Made by a program: the position numbers and the translations under genes
Shown: piece by piece, positions 7,897-16,411 of the stretch
Layout: each line of letters begins with the position of its first letter
How positions within the stretch are numbered: the stretch's first letter is position 1
Source of the DNA: Rhizosphaericola mali
GTDB taxonomy: Bacteria; Bacteroidota; Bacteroidia; Chitinophagales; Chitinophagaceae
NCBI RefSeq assembly: GCF_004337365.2
Contig: NZ_CP044016.1
Location: 1,612,001-1,676,000, forward strand
DNA: 64,000 bases
Reading direction: 5' to 3'
Notes under the pieces: model-generated
Databases searched by the model: none
What the model saw: only the letters and a program-made list of their open reading frames with translations
What the model was told of the DNA's origin: nothing

Positions 7897-8838
7897 TTAC
7901 AACAAATCGATACTATATCTTTTGGGTTTTTGACCGATATGTTTTTCAAATACTTTGGTAAAATGGCTTAGGTTTTCAAAGCCCAATTGATATCCGACTT
8001 CTGAGACTGATAGTTTTTCTTCTCTTAGTAGTCGTGCTGCTTCTTTCATGCGTAAATGCTGGTAAAAATCATAAATTCCCATTCCGAATATTTGTGTGAA
8101 GAGTTCTCGCATTTTTAATTCATTCATTCCCGCTATTTGTTTGAGTTCAGCAATGGGCGTAGGTTTGTCCAACGACGATTCTATCTTGTTTTTCACTTTA
8201 TAAATGGCATCAATATCATGTTCGCTCAGTGCTTTATGGACCAAATAGGAACGGTTGTTCAAACTTTTAAATAAATAAAAAAGCAATTGCAATGCTTTTA
8301 ATTTGTAATGAAATGCGTTAAGCTCTTTCGAAGGTTCACTTTTCAAAATATCATTTACTGTCCTCAAAATATCATCTGTCATAATTTCCTCAATGAGAAA
8401 ATTATGGTATTTATCAAATAAAAATTGAAATTTTTGTGCGTCCAATCCTAAAAAACTTTTCAAATAAGTAGCACTTACCGCAATAGAAACAATTTCTTTA
8501 TAAGTGCCTTTTTTGAAAAAACTCATCTGCGAAGCAGTAGCTGGATATATGCTTACACGCGGCGTTAGTCCGGCAACTTTACATTTTTTTCTGTCAATAT
8601 TTTCGATCGTGTTGAGAAAGAAAAAACAGATACAATCCTCAATAGCTTTGGGTGCGAAAGTCTTTCTTGTAAAGTTTTTTTTCACCACGTATGTCGTTGC
8701 AAACATCGACAGCTCAGGTAAAAAATCAAAAAACTGTTGCTGTTTTATGTCGATATATTTTAGAATAGTTTTGTCAACATCATACCCTATTTTATGAATA
8801 AATGTACTCAAACTATTCTCATCCGTTTTCTTATTCAT
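7897..8838 (-). CDS. AraC-family transcriptional regulator
   Basis: 313 aa. The C-terminal domain (about 215-310) has two helix-turn-helix units: IAELKQIAGMNELKMRELF and SVSEVGYQLGFENLSHFTKVFEK. The GMGIYDFYQHLRMKEAARLL wording is typical of the PchR/FeR-like branch of AraC regulators in Bacteroidota. The N-terminal part is unlike the regulators at 3041 and 7090. The gene is divergent from the flavin monooxygenase at 8924, and the intergenic region carries mirrored 10-bp copies of TACGACTATT next to each start codon, a good candidate for its binding sites. Confidence 0.88.
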   Translation of the reverse strand: MNKKTDENSLSTFIHKIGYDVDKTILKYIDIKQQQFFDFLPELSMFATTYVVKKNFTRKTFAPKAIEDCICFFFLNTIENIDRKKCKVAGLTPRVSIYPATASQMSFFKKGTYKEIVSIAVSATYLKSFLGLDAQKFQFLFDKYHNFLIEEIMTDDILRTVNDILKSEPSKELNAFHYKLKALQLLFYLFKSLNNRSYLVHKALSEHDIDAIYKVKNKIESSLDKPTPIAELKQIAGMNELKMRELFTQIFGMGIYDFYQHLRMKEAARLLREEKLSVSEVGYQLGFENLSHFTKVFEKHIGQKPKRYSIDLL

Positions 8839-8844
8839 AATTTT

Positions 8845-8854
8845 TACGACTATT
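8845..8854 (-). repeat. mirrored 10-mer, copy next to the AraC start
   Basis: TACGACTATT on the plus strand, ending 7 nt from the AraC start; its reverse complement lies at 8911-8920 beside the divergent gene. Candidate regulator site. Confidence 0.45.
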
Positions 8855-8894
8855 TTTATTAGTTATTTGATTATTTTATTCGTAAAGATACTTA

Positions 8895-8902
8895 GAACTT
8901 TG
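8895..8902 (+). promoter_or_regulatory. -7-like element of the monooxygenase gene
   Basis: GAACTTTG differs from TAnnTTTG only in the first base; it ends 21 nt before the ATG at 8924. The same variant occurs upstream of the SDR at 34983 and the MFS gene at 35855. Confidence 0.45.
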
Positions 8903-8910
8903 CATTATTA

Positions 8911-8920
8911 AATAGTCGTA
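8911..8920 (+). repeat. mirrored 10-mer, copy next to the monooxygenase start
   Basis: AATAGTCGTA, exact reverse complement of 8845-8854, ending 3 nt before the ATG at 8924. It would lie in or just upstream of the ribosome-binding region. Confidence 0.45.
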
Positions 8921-8923
8921 TCA

Positions 8924-10018
8924 ATGAAAAAGCAAGTATTAATATCAGGAGCAAGCGTTGCGGGGTTGAGTTTGGCATATTGGTTAAACAAATTTGACTT
9001 TGAGGTTACCGTCGTGGAGATTTCCAAGAGTTTGCGCAGAGGTGGCTCTCCGATAGACGTGAGAGGTGAGGCTTTAAACGTAGCCAAAGAAATGGGAATA
9101 TTGGAAAAAATAAAGGCAAAAGAGTTTATACATCAAGATGAAATAGTCAACGCACACAATGAAACTATAGTATCATTTTCTTTGAATGACCAGCCCGAAT
9201 ATCGTGGTGATATTGAAATTCATCGAGATGATTTGGTAGATATTTTATTTGAAAATATTCCCAAAGATCAAGTTCATTTTCTGTTTGGAAACAGAATCGG
9301 AACCTTGGTACAATCTGACACAAATGTAGATGTGACCTTAAAAAATGGAGAAACGTTGTCGTTTGATTTTGTATTTGGAGCTGATGGAACACATTCTGCT
9401 GTCAGAAAATTGGCGTTTGGAAAAGAAGAAAACTATAGTCAATTTTTTAATGAATATTTTGCAATCATAGAAGCGCCAGATGTAAAACCAAATCATCCCA
9501 ATGGTGGTGCAATGTATAACGAGCCAGGCAAAATGGTCGGATTATATCCATTCAAAAATGGCGTCAATGCATTTCTCGTATTCAGTTCGCCAAAATTAGA
9601 TTGGGACTATAAAAATCAAGCACAACAGAAACAAATTATCAAAGAGCATTTTCAGAATGGGAAATGGCGTATTCCAGAAATATTAAATGCGCTGGACAAA
9701 GTGGAGCATATTTATTTCGATGAAGTTTGCCAGATTCATATGTCTTCTTGGACAACAGGACGTGTCGCGCTTCTTGGTGATGCGGCGCATGCCGCTAGTT
9801 TTCACACCGGAATGGGTACTAGTTTGGCGATGCAAGGTGCTACTTTATTAGCTCAAAAATTACACGAAATTGAAGATTATCAACAAGCATTTACAGCTTA
9901 TAACGAAAGTTTCAGACCGTTTGTAGAAAGTATACAGGCTAAAATTACACGAGGTATGAAATATTTAGTTCCACAAACGGAAGAAGATATCCAAGAAGCG
10001 TATAAAAGATTTAAATAA
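8924..10018 (+). CDS. FAD-dependent monooxygenase (class A)
   Basis: 364 aa flavoprotein hydroxylase. The N-terminal FAD-binding motif is ISGASVAGLSLAYWL (about residues 6-20), followed by an acidic VVEIS strand end; an internal FGADGTHSAVRK motif (about 147-158) is the DG motif; GDAAHAASFHTGMGTSLAMQG (about 285-305) is the C-terminal GD motif. These define a single-component NAD(P)H-dependent hydroxylase; the substrate is unknown. GASVAGLSLAYWL is common in monooxygenases related to TetX and tryptophan-halogenase-like enzymes. Divergent AraC control is suggested by the mirrored repeats. It ends 57 bp from the convergent MFS exporter gene, with no clear terminator between them. Confidence 0.88.
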   Translation: MKKQVLISGASVAGLSLAYWLNKFDFEVTVVEISKSLRRGGSPIDVRGEALNVAKEMGILEKIKAKEFIHQDEIVNAHNETIVSFSLNDQPEYRGDIEIHRDDLVDILFENIPKDQVHFLFGNRIGTLVQSDTNVDVTLKNGETLSFDFVFGADGTHSAVRKLAFGKEENYSQFFNEYFAIIEAPDVKPNHPNGGAMYNEPGKMVGLYPFKNGVNAFLVFSSPKLDWDYKNQAQQKQIIKEHFQNGKWRIPEILNALDKVEHIYFDEVCQIHMSSWTTGRVALLGDAAHAASFHTGMGTSLAMQGATLLAQKLHEIEDYQQAFTAYNESFRPFVESIQAKITRGMKYLVPQTEEDIQEAYKRFK

Positions 10019-10075
10019 ATATATTACCGTAATGAATTTTAAATAATTTAAACCAATTATATAATATATTTTATT

Positions 10076-11470
10076 TTAAATAGTGGGTTTAAATTTTTTC
10101 ACTTCGGGTAATTTCAAACAAGGAATTACCGCAAGTGCAATAACAAAAGCTGAAATTAAGAACCCACCATTAAGCGCATAATGCTGTGCCAACAATTTCG
10201 ATTTTCCATGAGATATGAAATATTTGCTAATGTATGATTGTAAAATCCCTCCAACGGCAATCCCAACAGAACCACCAATTTGTTGCAACAAACTATTCAA
10301 TGAAGTTGCTGTTGCCGTTTGATTTGGGTTTACAGAATTTACCAACGCAGTTGAGACAGGAGAAACTACAAAACTTAACCCAACGCCTCTTACTAACATC
10401 GCAAAAATGATAAAATAAATGGAAGTGCCTACATCGACAACGGCAAACATTGCCATAGAGATAGCTGTGATAATAATTCCGATAATGGAAATGCTCCTGA
10501 TAATACCTCGATCTGCTAGTCTTCCTGAATAAGGTCTGGTAAAAAACATAATTAAAGCATTCGGAAGCATCAATAACCCAGATTGTATTTCAGAATAACC
10601 AAGCAAACCTTGTAATAAAAATGGAAGAAAAAACAATCCTCCATATAGGGCTAAAGATCGAATAATAGTAATAATCGCTGCACTAGCAAAAACATTAGAT
10701 TTAAATACTGTTAAATCAATCAATGGATTAGCTTTTTTAGCCGATTTTAAAAATACAAAAAATGTAATAACACTTACAGCTAGCCCAATTACCAATACCC
10801 AATTGATATCTTTAGGATTAGAAAGCAAGTTAATTGCATATTGAATTGATATAATGAAAAGGCCAAACCAAATATATCCATTTATATCAAAGCGTTCTTT
10901 AATTTTAGGTTGCGCTTTTAAATAAGTAAGGTATTTCAAACTAAGTAATATAGTTGCAATCCCGATTGGAATATTCACAAAAAATATACTTTCCCATCCG
11001 AAATAATGCGTCAAGACCCCACCTAATGTCGGTCCAATAGCAGGTCCCATCACATTTCCTATCCCCCACCAGCCAATAGCAGTACCTCGCTCTTCTTTTG
11101 GAAAACTGTCTGAAAGAATCGCCAATGATGTCGGAGAAATAGCGCCACCTCCTGAAGCTTGCAAAACCCTAGCTGCGATTAAAATAGGGAGGCTTTGAGC
11201 AACACTACAAAGCAAGGATCCTATAGTAAAAATAAGTACACTACCTATAAATAAGTTAAAATAACCAATTCTATTTTTAAGCCAATTCGTTAGAGGTATA
11301 AAAAGGCTAAACGAAACCATATATGCAGTAGTAACCCATTCTACATCATGAAGATTTGTATTGAATCGTTTTTGGATCACAGGAAGCGAGACACTAACAA
11401 TACTACTATCAATCATAGCCATTGATGTACCTAGCATCAATGTCAACAAAACAAGAGATTTATGCTGCAT
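10076..11470 (-). CDS. MFS multidrug exporter, DHA2 (EmrB/QacA) family
   Basis: 464 aa, with about 14 hydrophobic segments. The first membrane segment has MIDSSIVSVSLPVIQ, the DHA2 motif with the acidic residue in TM1; the TM5 antiporter motif is GPAIGPTLGG (about residues 143-152). It should be an inner-membrane proton-driven drug exporter. The AraC gene at 11538 lies 67 bp upstream on the same strand, with a short hairpin (11495-11522) between, so the pair form a regulator-exporter module. EmrB-type exporters often work with an adaptor and outer-membrane factor; none is adjacent here. Confidence 0.88.
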   Translation of the reverse strand: MQHKSLVLLTLMLGTSMAMIDSSIVSVSLPVIQKRFNTNLHDVEWVTTAYMVSFSLFIPLTNWLKNRIGYFNLFIGSVLIFTIGSLLCSVAQSLPILIAARVLQASGGGAISPTSLAILSDSFPKEERGTAIGWWGIGNVMGPAIGPTLGGVLTHYFGWESIFFVNIPIGIATILLSLKYLTYLKAQPKIKERFDINGYIWFGLFIISIQYAINLLSNPKDINWVLVIGLAVSVITFFVFLKSAKKANPLIDLTVFKSNVFASAAIITIIRSLALYGGLFFLPFLLQGLLGYSEIQSGLLMLPNALIMFFTRPYSGRLADRGIIRSISIIGIIITAISMAMFAVVDVGTSIYFIIFAMLVRGVGLSFVVSPVSTALVNSVNPNQTATATSLNSLLQQIGGSVGIAVGGILQSYISKYFISHGKSKLLAQHYALNGGFLISAFVIALAVIPCLKLPEVKKFKPTI

Positions 11471-11494
11471 ATCTTTTTCAAGTTAAAGTTTTAA

Positions 11495-11522
11495 AGATAG
11501 GGAAATATTATTTTCACTATCT
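11495..11522 (-). terminator. hairpin between AraC and MFS genes
   Basis: AGATAG (11495-11500) pairs with CTATCT (11517-11522) around an A/T-rich inner stem, followed on the minus strand by a T-rich stretch. It may be a partial terminator or attenuator. Confidence 0.35.
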
Positions 11523-11537
11523 ATTAAAAACTACTAA

Positions 11538-12428
11538 CTAATTCAAATGCTTATATTCATTGGGGGTCATCCCCGTTCTTTGTTTGAACAAACGGGTAAA
11601 ATGCTGCGGATATTTGAATCCTAAATCATAAGCAACTTCACTGATCGATTTGTCAATGGAAAAAATGCGCTCTTTTGCTACGTCGATTACTTTGGTTTGG
11701 ATGTATTCCTGCGCAGATTTTCCGGTTTCTTTTTTGATCAAATCACCAAAATAATTGGACGAAATATGCAAGCTATCTGCGCAGAAAGCGACGGATGGCA
11801 AACCAATATTCTGTGGTTTTTCACTGTGGAAATAACCATTTAAAATCTCTTCAAATTTTGCCAAAATACCTTTGTTTGTATTTTCTCTTGTAATGAATTG
11901 GCGATCATAAAAACGGGTGCAATAATCCAATAGTAATTCCAAATGAGAAGTAATCAATTTTTTACTGTGCTTATCGATATTTTGCTCCAATTCAAATTGC
12001 ATTTTAGAAAAAATATCCAATATCAAAATTTTTTCCTTTTCGGAAAGATGCAGCGCTTCATTGGTATTGTAGGAAAAAAAATTATAGTCATTCATTTGCT
12101 TTGCCAAAGAAGTATGCAACAACAAATCCGGATGAAAACAAATCGCCATTCCAAATGGTTGATAGGGTTCTGTATTCACTACTTCCACCACTTGACCAGG
12201 CGCAAAAAATACCAAAGTACCTTCTTGATAATCATAATAGGTATTGCCGTATCTTAGATCACCACATTTGGTTTGTTTCAATACGATGCAGTAGACTTCA
12301 AAAGTCATTTTGGCACTCTTGTGTGGATTAGATTTCGATAAATCCACTACGTTAATCAGCGGATTCAAGGTAGTATTATTGTAGAAATGGCTGTAATTAT
12401 TGACCGTATCTAATTTTATCGTTTCCAT
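11538..12428 (-). CDS. AraC-family transcriptional regulator
   Basis: 296 aa. The N-terminal cupin-like part includes YGNTYYDYQEGTLVFFAPGQ; the C-terminal helix-turn-helix units are in SVAFCADSLHISSNYFGDLI and EVAYDLGFKYPQHFTRLFKQ, with RTGMTPNEYK. It belongs to the helix-turn-helix group that carries the FYDRQFITRE segment and is paralogous to the regulator at 33989. It lies upstream of the DHA2 exporter on the same strand and divergent from the AraC gene at 12587. The shared intergenic region has paired TTATGGTAA repeats 21 bp apart. Confidence 0.88.
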   Translation of the reverse strand: METIKLDTVNNYSHFYNNTTLNPLINVVDLSKSNPHKSAKMTFEVYCIVLKQTKCGDLRYGNTYYDYQEGTLVFFAPGQVVEVVNTEPYQPFGMAICFHPDLLLHTSLAKQMNDYNFFSYNTNEALHLSEKEKILILDIFSKMQFELEQNIDKHSKKLITSHLELLLDYCTRFYDRQFITRENTNKGILAKFEEILNGYFHSEKPQNIGLPSVAFCADSLHISSNYFGDLIKKETGKSAQEYIQTKVIDVAKERIFSIDKSISEVAYDLGFKYPQHFTRLFKQRTGMTPNEYKHLN

Positions 12429-12464
12429 ACATTATGATTTTCTATTCAAAATTACTTATTCTAC

Positions 12465-12510
12465 ATACGTTTCACCAAGTAATCGGTAATTATGGTAAGA
12501 GAAAACGTAT
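12465..12510. repeat. 8-bp inverted repeat in the AraC/AraC intergenic region
   Basis: ATACGTTT (12465-12472) and AAACGTAT (12503-12510) are exact reverse complements 30 nt apart. The second copy lies between the two TTATGGTAA repeats. Confidence 0.4.
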
Positions 12511-12519
12511 TTATGGTAA
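12490..12519 (+). promoter_or_regulatory. candidate AraC operator: two TTATGGTAA repeats, 21 bp apart
   Basis: TTATGGTAA occurs at 12490-12498 and 12511-12519, a start-to-start distance of 21 bp or two helical turns, as expected for an AraC-family direct-repeat operator. It lies between two divergent AraC genes. Confidence 0.5.
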
Positions 12520-12574
12520 TTGTAAAATTATTGTATTTTGTCCAATGAGCACAAAGAATAATATTTGAATTGTA

Positions 12575-12582
12575 TAACTTTG
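12575..12582 (+). promoter_or_regulatory. -7 element very close to the AraC start
   Basis: TAACTTTG matches TAnnTTTG exactly but ends only 4 nt before the ATG at 12587, so the transcript could be leaderless. Confidence 0.5.
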
Positions 12583-12586
12583 CGTT

Positions 12587-13498
12587 ATGGAAAACTCTGA
12601 ATCACTTTGGCAATATTACCAACGAACAAAAAAGCAAATACCGGAGGATTTTTTAGCGTCACGAGGTACAACAAGTCATTTTAATGTGATGCAGCGATTC
12701 TCTTGCACTGGAAGCTTACCCTTTCAACGTATAGATTATTACAAAATTTGCTTGATCAAAAATGCGGCCTTATTGCATACCGAAAGTAAAACGGTGGCGA
12801 TCAATACGCCCAGTATTGTATTTTCCAGTCCGGAGAAAAAATATGGTTGGGAATCTTTGGGTGATGAACAGATTGGCTTTATTTGTTTGTTTAACGATGC
12901 ATATTTATCGGCAGAACTAAAGGCTTCATTGAAAAAATTGTATAGTTTATTTCAAAATTCCGTATATCCTTTAATCACGCTTTCTGAGGAAGAATATGCA
13001 ATATTTAACCAATATTTTCAAAGGCTAGAGGATGAATATACAAGCGATTTTGAATATAAAACAGAAGGAATTTATTATTTATTGAAACTCATTATTTATC
13101 AAGGAATCAAAACGCAAATCAACCATTGTCCGAAAGTAAAATCAACTTCCAATATTAATCCAATCGTATCCAAATTTATGCAATTATTGGACGGCCAATT
13201 TCCGGTAGATTCACCATTGAATGAGTTGAAATATAAGTCCGCGAGCGAATTTGCAGAGGCTTTGCACGTGCATGTCAATCATCTCAACCATACGTTGAAA
13301 ACTATCACCGGAAAATCCACAACGCAGATCATTAATGAAAAAATTACAGCCGAAGCGATTGATTTGCTTTCCAATACAGACTGGAGTATTACAGAAATTG
13401 GCAATAGTTTGGGATTTGAATATTTGCAGCATTTCACTTTATTTATAAAAAAGCAAACCGGTAAAAATCCAAAATCATTCCGAAGTGTTGTTGTTTAA
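12587..13498 (+). CDS. AraC-family transcriptional regulator
   Basis: 303 aa. The C-terminal helix-turn-helix domain has SASEFAEALHVHVNHLNHTL and EIGNSLGFEYLQHFTLFIKK, with the TGKNPKSFR ending usual in this branch. The N-terminal part is a sensor domain with no obvious ligand. Start at 12587 is the first ATG of the frame; the next in-frame Met is about 34 codons later. A -7 match lies only 4 nt upstream. It is divergent from the AraC gene at 11538 and followed by a Bcr/CflA-type exporter with its own promoter. Likely activates or represses that exporter; inferred from synteny. Confidence 0.87.
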   Translation: MENSESLWQYYQRTKKQIPEDFLASRGTTSHFNVMQRFSCTGSLPFQRIDYYKICLIKNAALLHTESKTVAINTPSIVFSSPEKKYGWESLGDEQIGFICLFNDAYLSAELKASLKKLYSLFQNSVYPLITLSEEEYAIFNQYFQRLEDEYTSDFEYKTEGIYYLLKLIIYQGIKTQINHCPKVKSTSNINPIVSKFMQLLDGQFPVDSPLNELKYKSASEFAEALHVHVNHLNHTLKTITGKSTTQIINEKITAEAIDLLSNTDWSITEIGNSLGFEYLQHFTLFIKKQTGKNPKSFRSVVV

Positions 13499-13538
13499 AA
13501 TATTTGATTTAATTAAAAACTAATTTGATTTTGGTAAC

Positions 13539-13567
13539 TTGATCCTGCAATATCCATTCTACCTTTG
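13539..13567 (+). promoter_or_regulatory. promoter of the Bcr/CflA-type exporter
   Basis: TTG at 13539-13541 and TACCTTTG at 13560-13567 are separated by 18 nt, matching the -33/-7 layout. The -7 covers the TTG at 13565 and so excludes that longer start. Confidence 0.6.
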
Positions 13568-13585
13568 CGGTATCAATCGTTAAAA

Positions 13586-14806
13586 ATGGAATCGATGAAA
13601 AAGTTAAAGAAAGAACACGAAAGGATCAGTACGATATTGGCATTTATCTTAATACCGTTATCTGGGTTTGCCATGGACGTCTACATTCCATCCTTTCCAC
13701 AAATGGCGAATGACTTGCAAGTTACTCCTGCGAATATCAAATTAACAATGACTGTTTATTTGATCAGCTATGGCGTGTCACAACTTTTCGTTGGAATGAT
13801 ATTGGATAGTTTTGGTCGTTACAAAATCCACCTTTGGTCATTGGCAATATTTGTCGTGAGCAATATTTTTATAGTTTTAACGAAAGATATTTACTTCATT
13901 CACTTTTTGCGTTTTGTACAAGGTATTACGATTTCCTTTATAGTTGTGAGCAAACGAGCATTTTTTATTGATGTATTTACAGGTGAGAAACGCAAACATT
14001 ACACAAGTATGCTTACGGTTGTTTGGTCGACTGCGCCAATATTAGCTCCGTTTCTAGGTGGTTATTTGCAAAAAGGATTCGGATGGCAATCCAATTTTTA
14101 TTTCTTGGCGATTTACGGTTTCGTAATGTTGTTATTGGAATTGAAATATAGTGGTGAAACAATCATCGAAAAACAATCCTTGAAACTCAAAAATGTTTTT
14201 CAAGTGTATTCCAAACTATTATCTGCAAAAGATTTCAGCATCGGCATACTCGTGTTAGGATTTAGCTATGGAATGGTAATGGTATTCGGAATGAGCATAC
14301 CATTTATAGTCGAACATCATTTTCATCTATCTCCTGTAGAATCGGGGTATTGTGCTTTATCCTCCGGCGTCGCTATATTTTTCGGTGGCTTTTTAAGTAA
14401 AAAAATGATTGATCGACCTTTCTATAAAAAGCTTTGGTTAGCAGCCATTTCAGAAATGATAGTAGCGCTATTTATGCTTTTTACTTCCGGTTGGTCATTG
14501 CCATTATTCGCATTGATAGGTTTGGTTATGTTGATACATTTTTGGCAAGGATTTACCTACAATTCTTATTTCACTTATTCCTTAGTTCGTTTTCCGGAAT
14601 ATGCAGCCACCGCAAGTGGATTGGCTAGTGGCGGATCTTATATTGTGTTTTCAATAGCGAGTTATTTTATTTCCAATTCGCTCGTAATTGACAACCAAAA
14701 AGCACTTTCCTATTCTTATTTGATCTTGTTGGCGGTCATTGTTGTTTTGCTTTTGATTTTAAAACGCTATGTTACAAAATCCCAAAAAAAATTAGCATTA
14801 GCGTAA
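13586..14806 (+). CDS. MFS drug exporter, Bcr/CflA-like (DHA1)
   Basis: 406 aa from ATG 13586; ATG 13595 is an alternative. The TM1 segment GFAMDVYIPSFPQMANDLQV is the Bcr/CflA signature with the acidic residue in TM1; about 12 hydrophobic segments follow, and the protein ends in a basic tail. A longer frame would begin with TTG at 13565, but this lies in the -7 element TACCTTTG. It is an inner-membrane proton-coupled exporter of small drugs or metabolites; the substrate is unknown. Placed after the AraC gene at 12587, it mirrors the AraC/DHA2 pair on the other strand. Confidence 0.87.
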   Translation: MESMKKLKKEHERISTILAFILIPLSGFAMDVYIPSFPQMANDLQVTPANIKLTMTVYLISYGVSQLFVGMILDSFGRYKIHLWSLAIFVVSNIFIVLTKDIYFIHFLRFVQGITISFIVVSKRAFFIDVFTGEKRKHYTSMLTVVWSTAPILAPFLGGYLQKGFGWQSNFYFLAIYGFVMLLLELKYSGETIIEKQSLKLKNVFQVYSKLLSAKDFSIGILVLGFSYGMVMVFGMSIPFIVEHHFHLSPVESGYCALSSGVAIFFGGFLSKKMIDRPFYKKLWLAAISEMIVALFMLFTSGWSLPLFALIGLVMLIHFWQGFTYNSYFTYSLVRFPEYAATASGLASGGSYIVFSIASYFISNSLVIDNQKALSYSYLILLAVIVVLLLILKRYVTKSQKKLALA

Positions 14807-14846
14807 ATTAATAGCCCCGTTTCAGCGGAAACGGGGCTATTAATTT
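14805..14846. terminator. bidirectional terminator between MFS and bicupin genes
   Basis: A perfect 19-bp inverted repeat (14805-14823 with 14828-14846) with the 4-nt loop AGCG and GC-rich core GCCCCGTTTC. It overlaps both stop codons. Confidence 0.88.
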
Positions 14847-15870
14847 ATTTGATAAAACGCTTTGCTTTTTTAGGTAAAGCAGCATAAGTTTCGTCACTTA
14901 TTCCAAAATTCCCTTGAATGATATCTTTCGGATTTTGAGCAATCCATTCACTCAAATCAACAGATTGATAATGTCCACTATTAAATCCTACCAGAACTTT
15001 GAGAACAGTATTACCAGTATTCTTAATATAATGCCCCGCTCCCATCGGCGCATAACCTAAATCACCTGCTTCATATTCATCTTTTACAAAGTGTCCTTGA
15101 GCTAAAAACACGCCAACTTCAGCAGTCCCTTCTAAAAAGTATTGCCATTCATCTGCATTTGGATGCCAATGTAATTCACGCAAACCACCTGGCATAATTT
15201 CTATAAGCGATCCGCAAATAGTTGTGGAAATTGGAAAATCATTTTGAGTCACAACTCTCTGAAAACCGCCTTCAAATATTCTAGGTGTCTGCGCATGTAA
15301 CGGATATTTATGCATTGTAATCAATTCTTGCTTTTCACGCTGTGTAAGTAATCCGTTTGCATTTGTAGGGATTTCACATTGAGCAAAATATGCTTCACCT
15401 TGGTATAAAGTTTTTACTTGCGCTTCTGTCAATCCAAGACTTTGAGCCGCTATAGCAGATGGAACGCTGGAAACAAAATCAGTGATACTAAAAGTGTGGT
15501 CCTCAGAGAAATTACCATTATCAAAAATTAAGATAAAATGAGAGGACTCCACCCCAACCCCTTGCAAAACATGTCCGTAACCTTTTGGAAAATACCAAAC
15601 ATCTCCTGGATAAAAGAAATCTGTATAAATAGATCCATCTGGATGCATAATTGTAGTACGAATACATCCTGTTACAACATAACCCCATTCTGCAGCATTC
15701 GCATGCCAGTGTAATTCACGTACTGCACCTGGGTCTAAATGCATACTTACGCCAGCTAGCCCAACAGATGCTGGAAATTCATTAATTGATGCACCTCTGG
15801 TAATACCTCCTGGACCTAATTTAGGTTTTTCCGCTTCTAGTTTGTATTTAAATTTGGGTAATTCAGCCAT
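14845..15870 (-). CDS. bicupin, oxalate decarboxylase-like
   Basis: 341 aa with two cupin domains. Domain 1 has RELHWHANAAEW (His54, His56, Glu61) and His100; domain 2 has RELHWHPNADEW (His234, His236, Glu241) and His280, the two sets of metal ligands of oxalate decarboxylase OxdC. Arg51 matches the catalytic Arg92 of Bacillus OxdC. The lid reads SEDH (122-125) where OxdC has SENS; the catalytic Glu is kept as Glu123. No signal peptide, so it is cytosolic, as OxdC is. The reaction would be oxalate to formate plus CO2 with Mn(II), but no formate or oxalate transport gene is beside it. A -7 match lies at 15924-15931. Family call firm, substrate likely but unproven. Confidence 0.82.
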   Translation of the reverse strand: MAELPKFKYKLEAEKPKLGPGGITRGASINEFPASVGLAGVSMHLDPGAVRELHWHANAAEWGYVVTGCIRTTIMHPDGSIYTDFFYPGDVWYFPKGYGHVLQGVGVESSHFILIFDNGNFSEDHTFSITDFVSSVPSAIAAQSLGLTEAQVKTLYQGEAYFAQCEIPTNANGLLTQREKQELITMHKYPLHAQTPRIFEGGFQRVVTQNDFPISTTICGSLIEIMPGGLRELHWHPNADEWQYFLEGTAEVGVFLAQGHFVKDEYEAGDLGYAPMGAGHYIKNTGNTVLKVLVGFNSGHYQSVDLSEWIAQNPKDIIQGNFGISDETYAALPKKAKRFIK

Positions 15871-15923
15871 AGATTTTTTTTATATTTTTTCTAAATTTAA
15901 TTAAATATCTTAATCACTGTACA

Positions 15924-15931
15924 CAAACATA
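15924..15931 (-). promoter_or_regulatory. -7 element of the bicupin gene
   Basis: Minus-strand TATGTTTG matches TAnnTTTG, 53 nt before the ATG at 15870. Confidence 0.45.
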
Positions 15932-16026
15932 CCATTCTAAAAATATAACACTATTTCACCGTGCATTTAGGTTACATTGATTTTCAGATTATTTAAATTT
16001 TATGGAAAATAATTTTATTAAAGAAC

Positions 16027-16089
16027 TGTAATAAAGTCGTGACTGCTATTTTATTAAAGATTCTAATATTAAATTTATTAAAAAAATTT
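16027..16089. repeat. non-coding similarity segment, copy A
   Basis: By eye, 48 of 63 aligned columns are identical to 19819-19880, with one gap, in the same orientation. Both copies lie upstream of minus-strand genes. The low-complexity composition limits confidence. Confidence 0.35.
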
Positions 16090-16347
16090 GAGAAGTTTTG
16101 TTAAATCATAAACAGGACAAATAGTTATTAGAAAAATTGTTGAATTCTTTTCATTTTTTTTGATAATTGATTGTAGGCAAATCTACAAATAGGATTACCG
16201 TTTAAGAGAGATGGTATTATTTTTTTAAGAATTATTTCTCAATTTGAAAAGGATTCTTGAATCAATATGCAATGTCTGAAATATATTTTTTGACAAACAA
16301 ATCATCTATTTAATTAAACAAACTAAATGTATAACAGATTAATTTTA

Positions 16348-16395
16348 ATAAACTACTGTTAGTATATCTATTTTTGAAATCTAACAATAGTTTAT
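16348..16395 (-). terminator. terminator of the TonB receptor/ThuA-like operon
   Basis: 15-bp arms (16348-16362 and 16381-16395) with one mismatch and an 18-nt loop, starting 17 bp beyond the stop codon of the minus-strand gene at 16412. Confidence 0.6.
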
Positions 16396-16411
16396 AACAA
16401 TTTTATTGAAT

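Larger units (their letters stand above)
15871..16347. other. AT-rich gene-free stretch upstream of the bicupin gene
   Basis: No supported gene is seen in either strand. It holds the -7 match for the bicupin gene at 15924-15931 and a 63-bp segment at 16027-16089 that resembles one at 19819-19880. Confidence 0.5.

Noticed and set aside
13565-13585. TTG start upstream of the exporter ATG at 13586
   Set aside because: It lies in the -7 element TACCTTTG.
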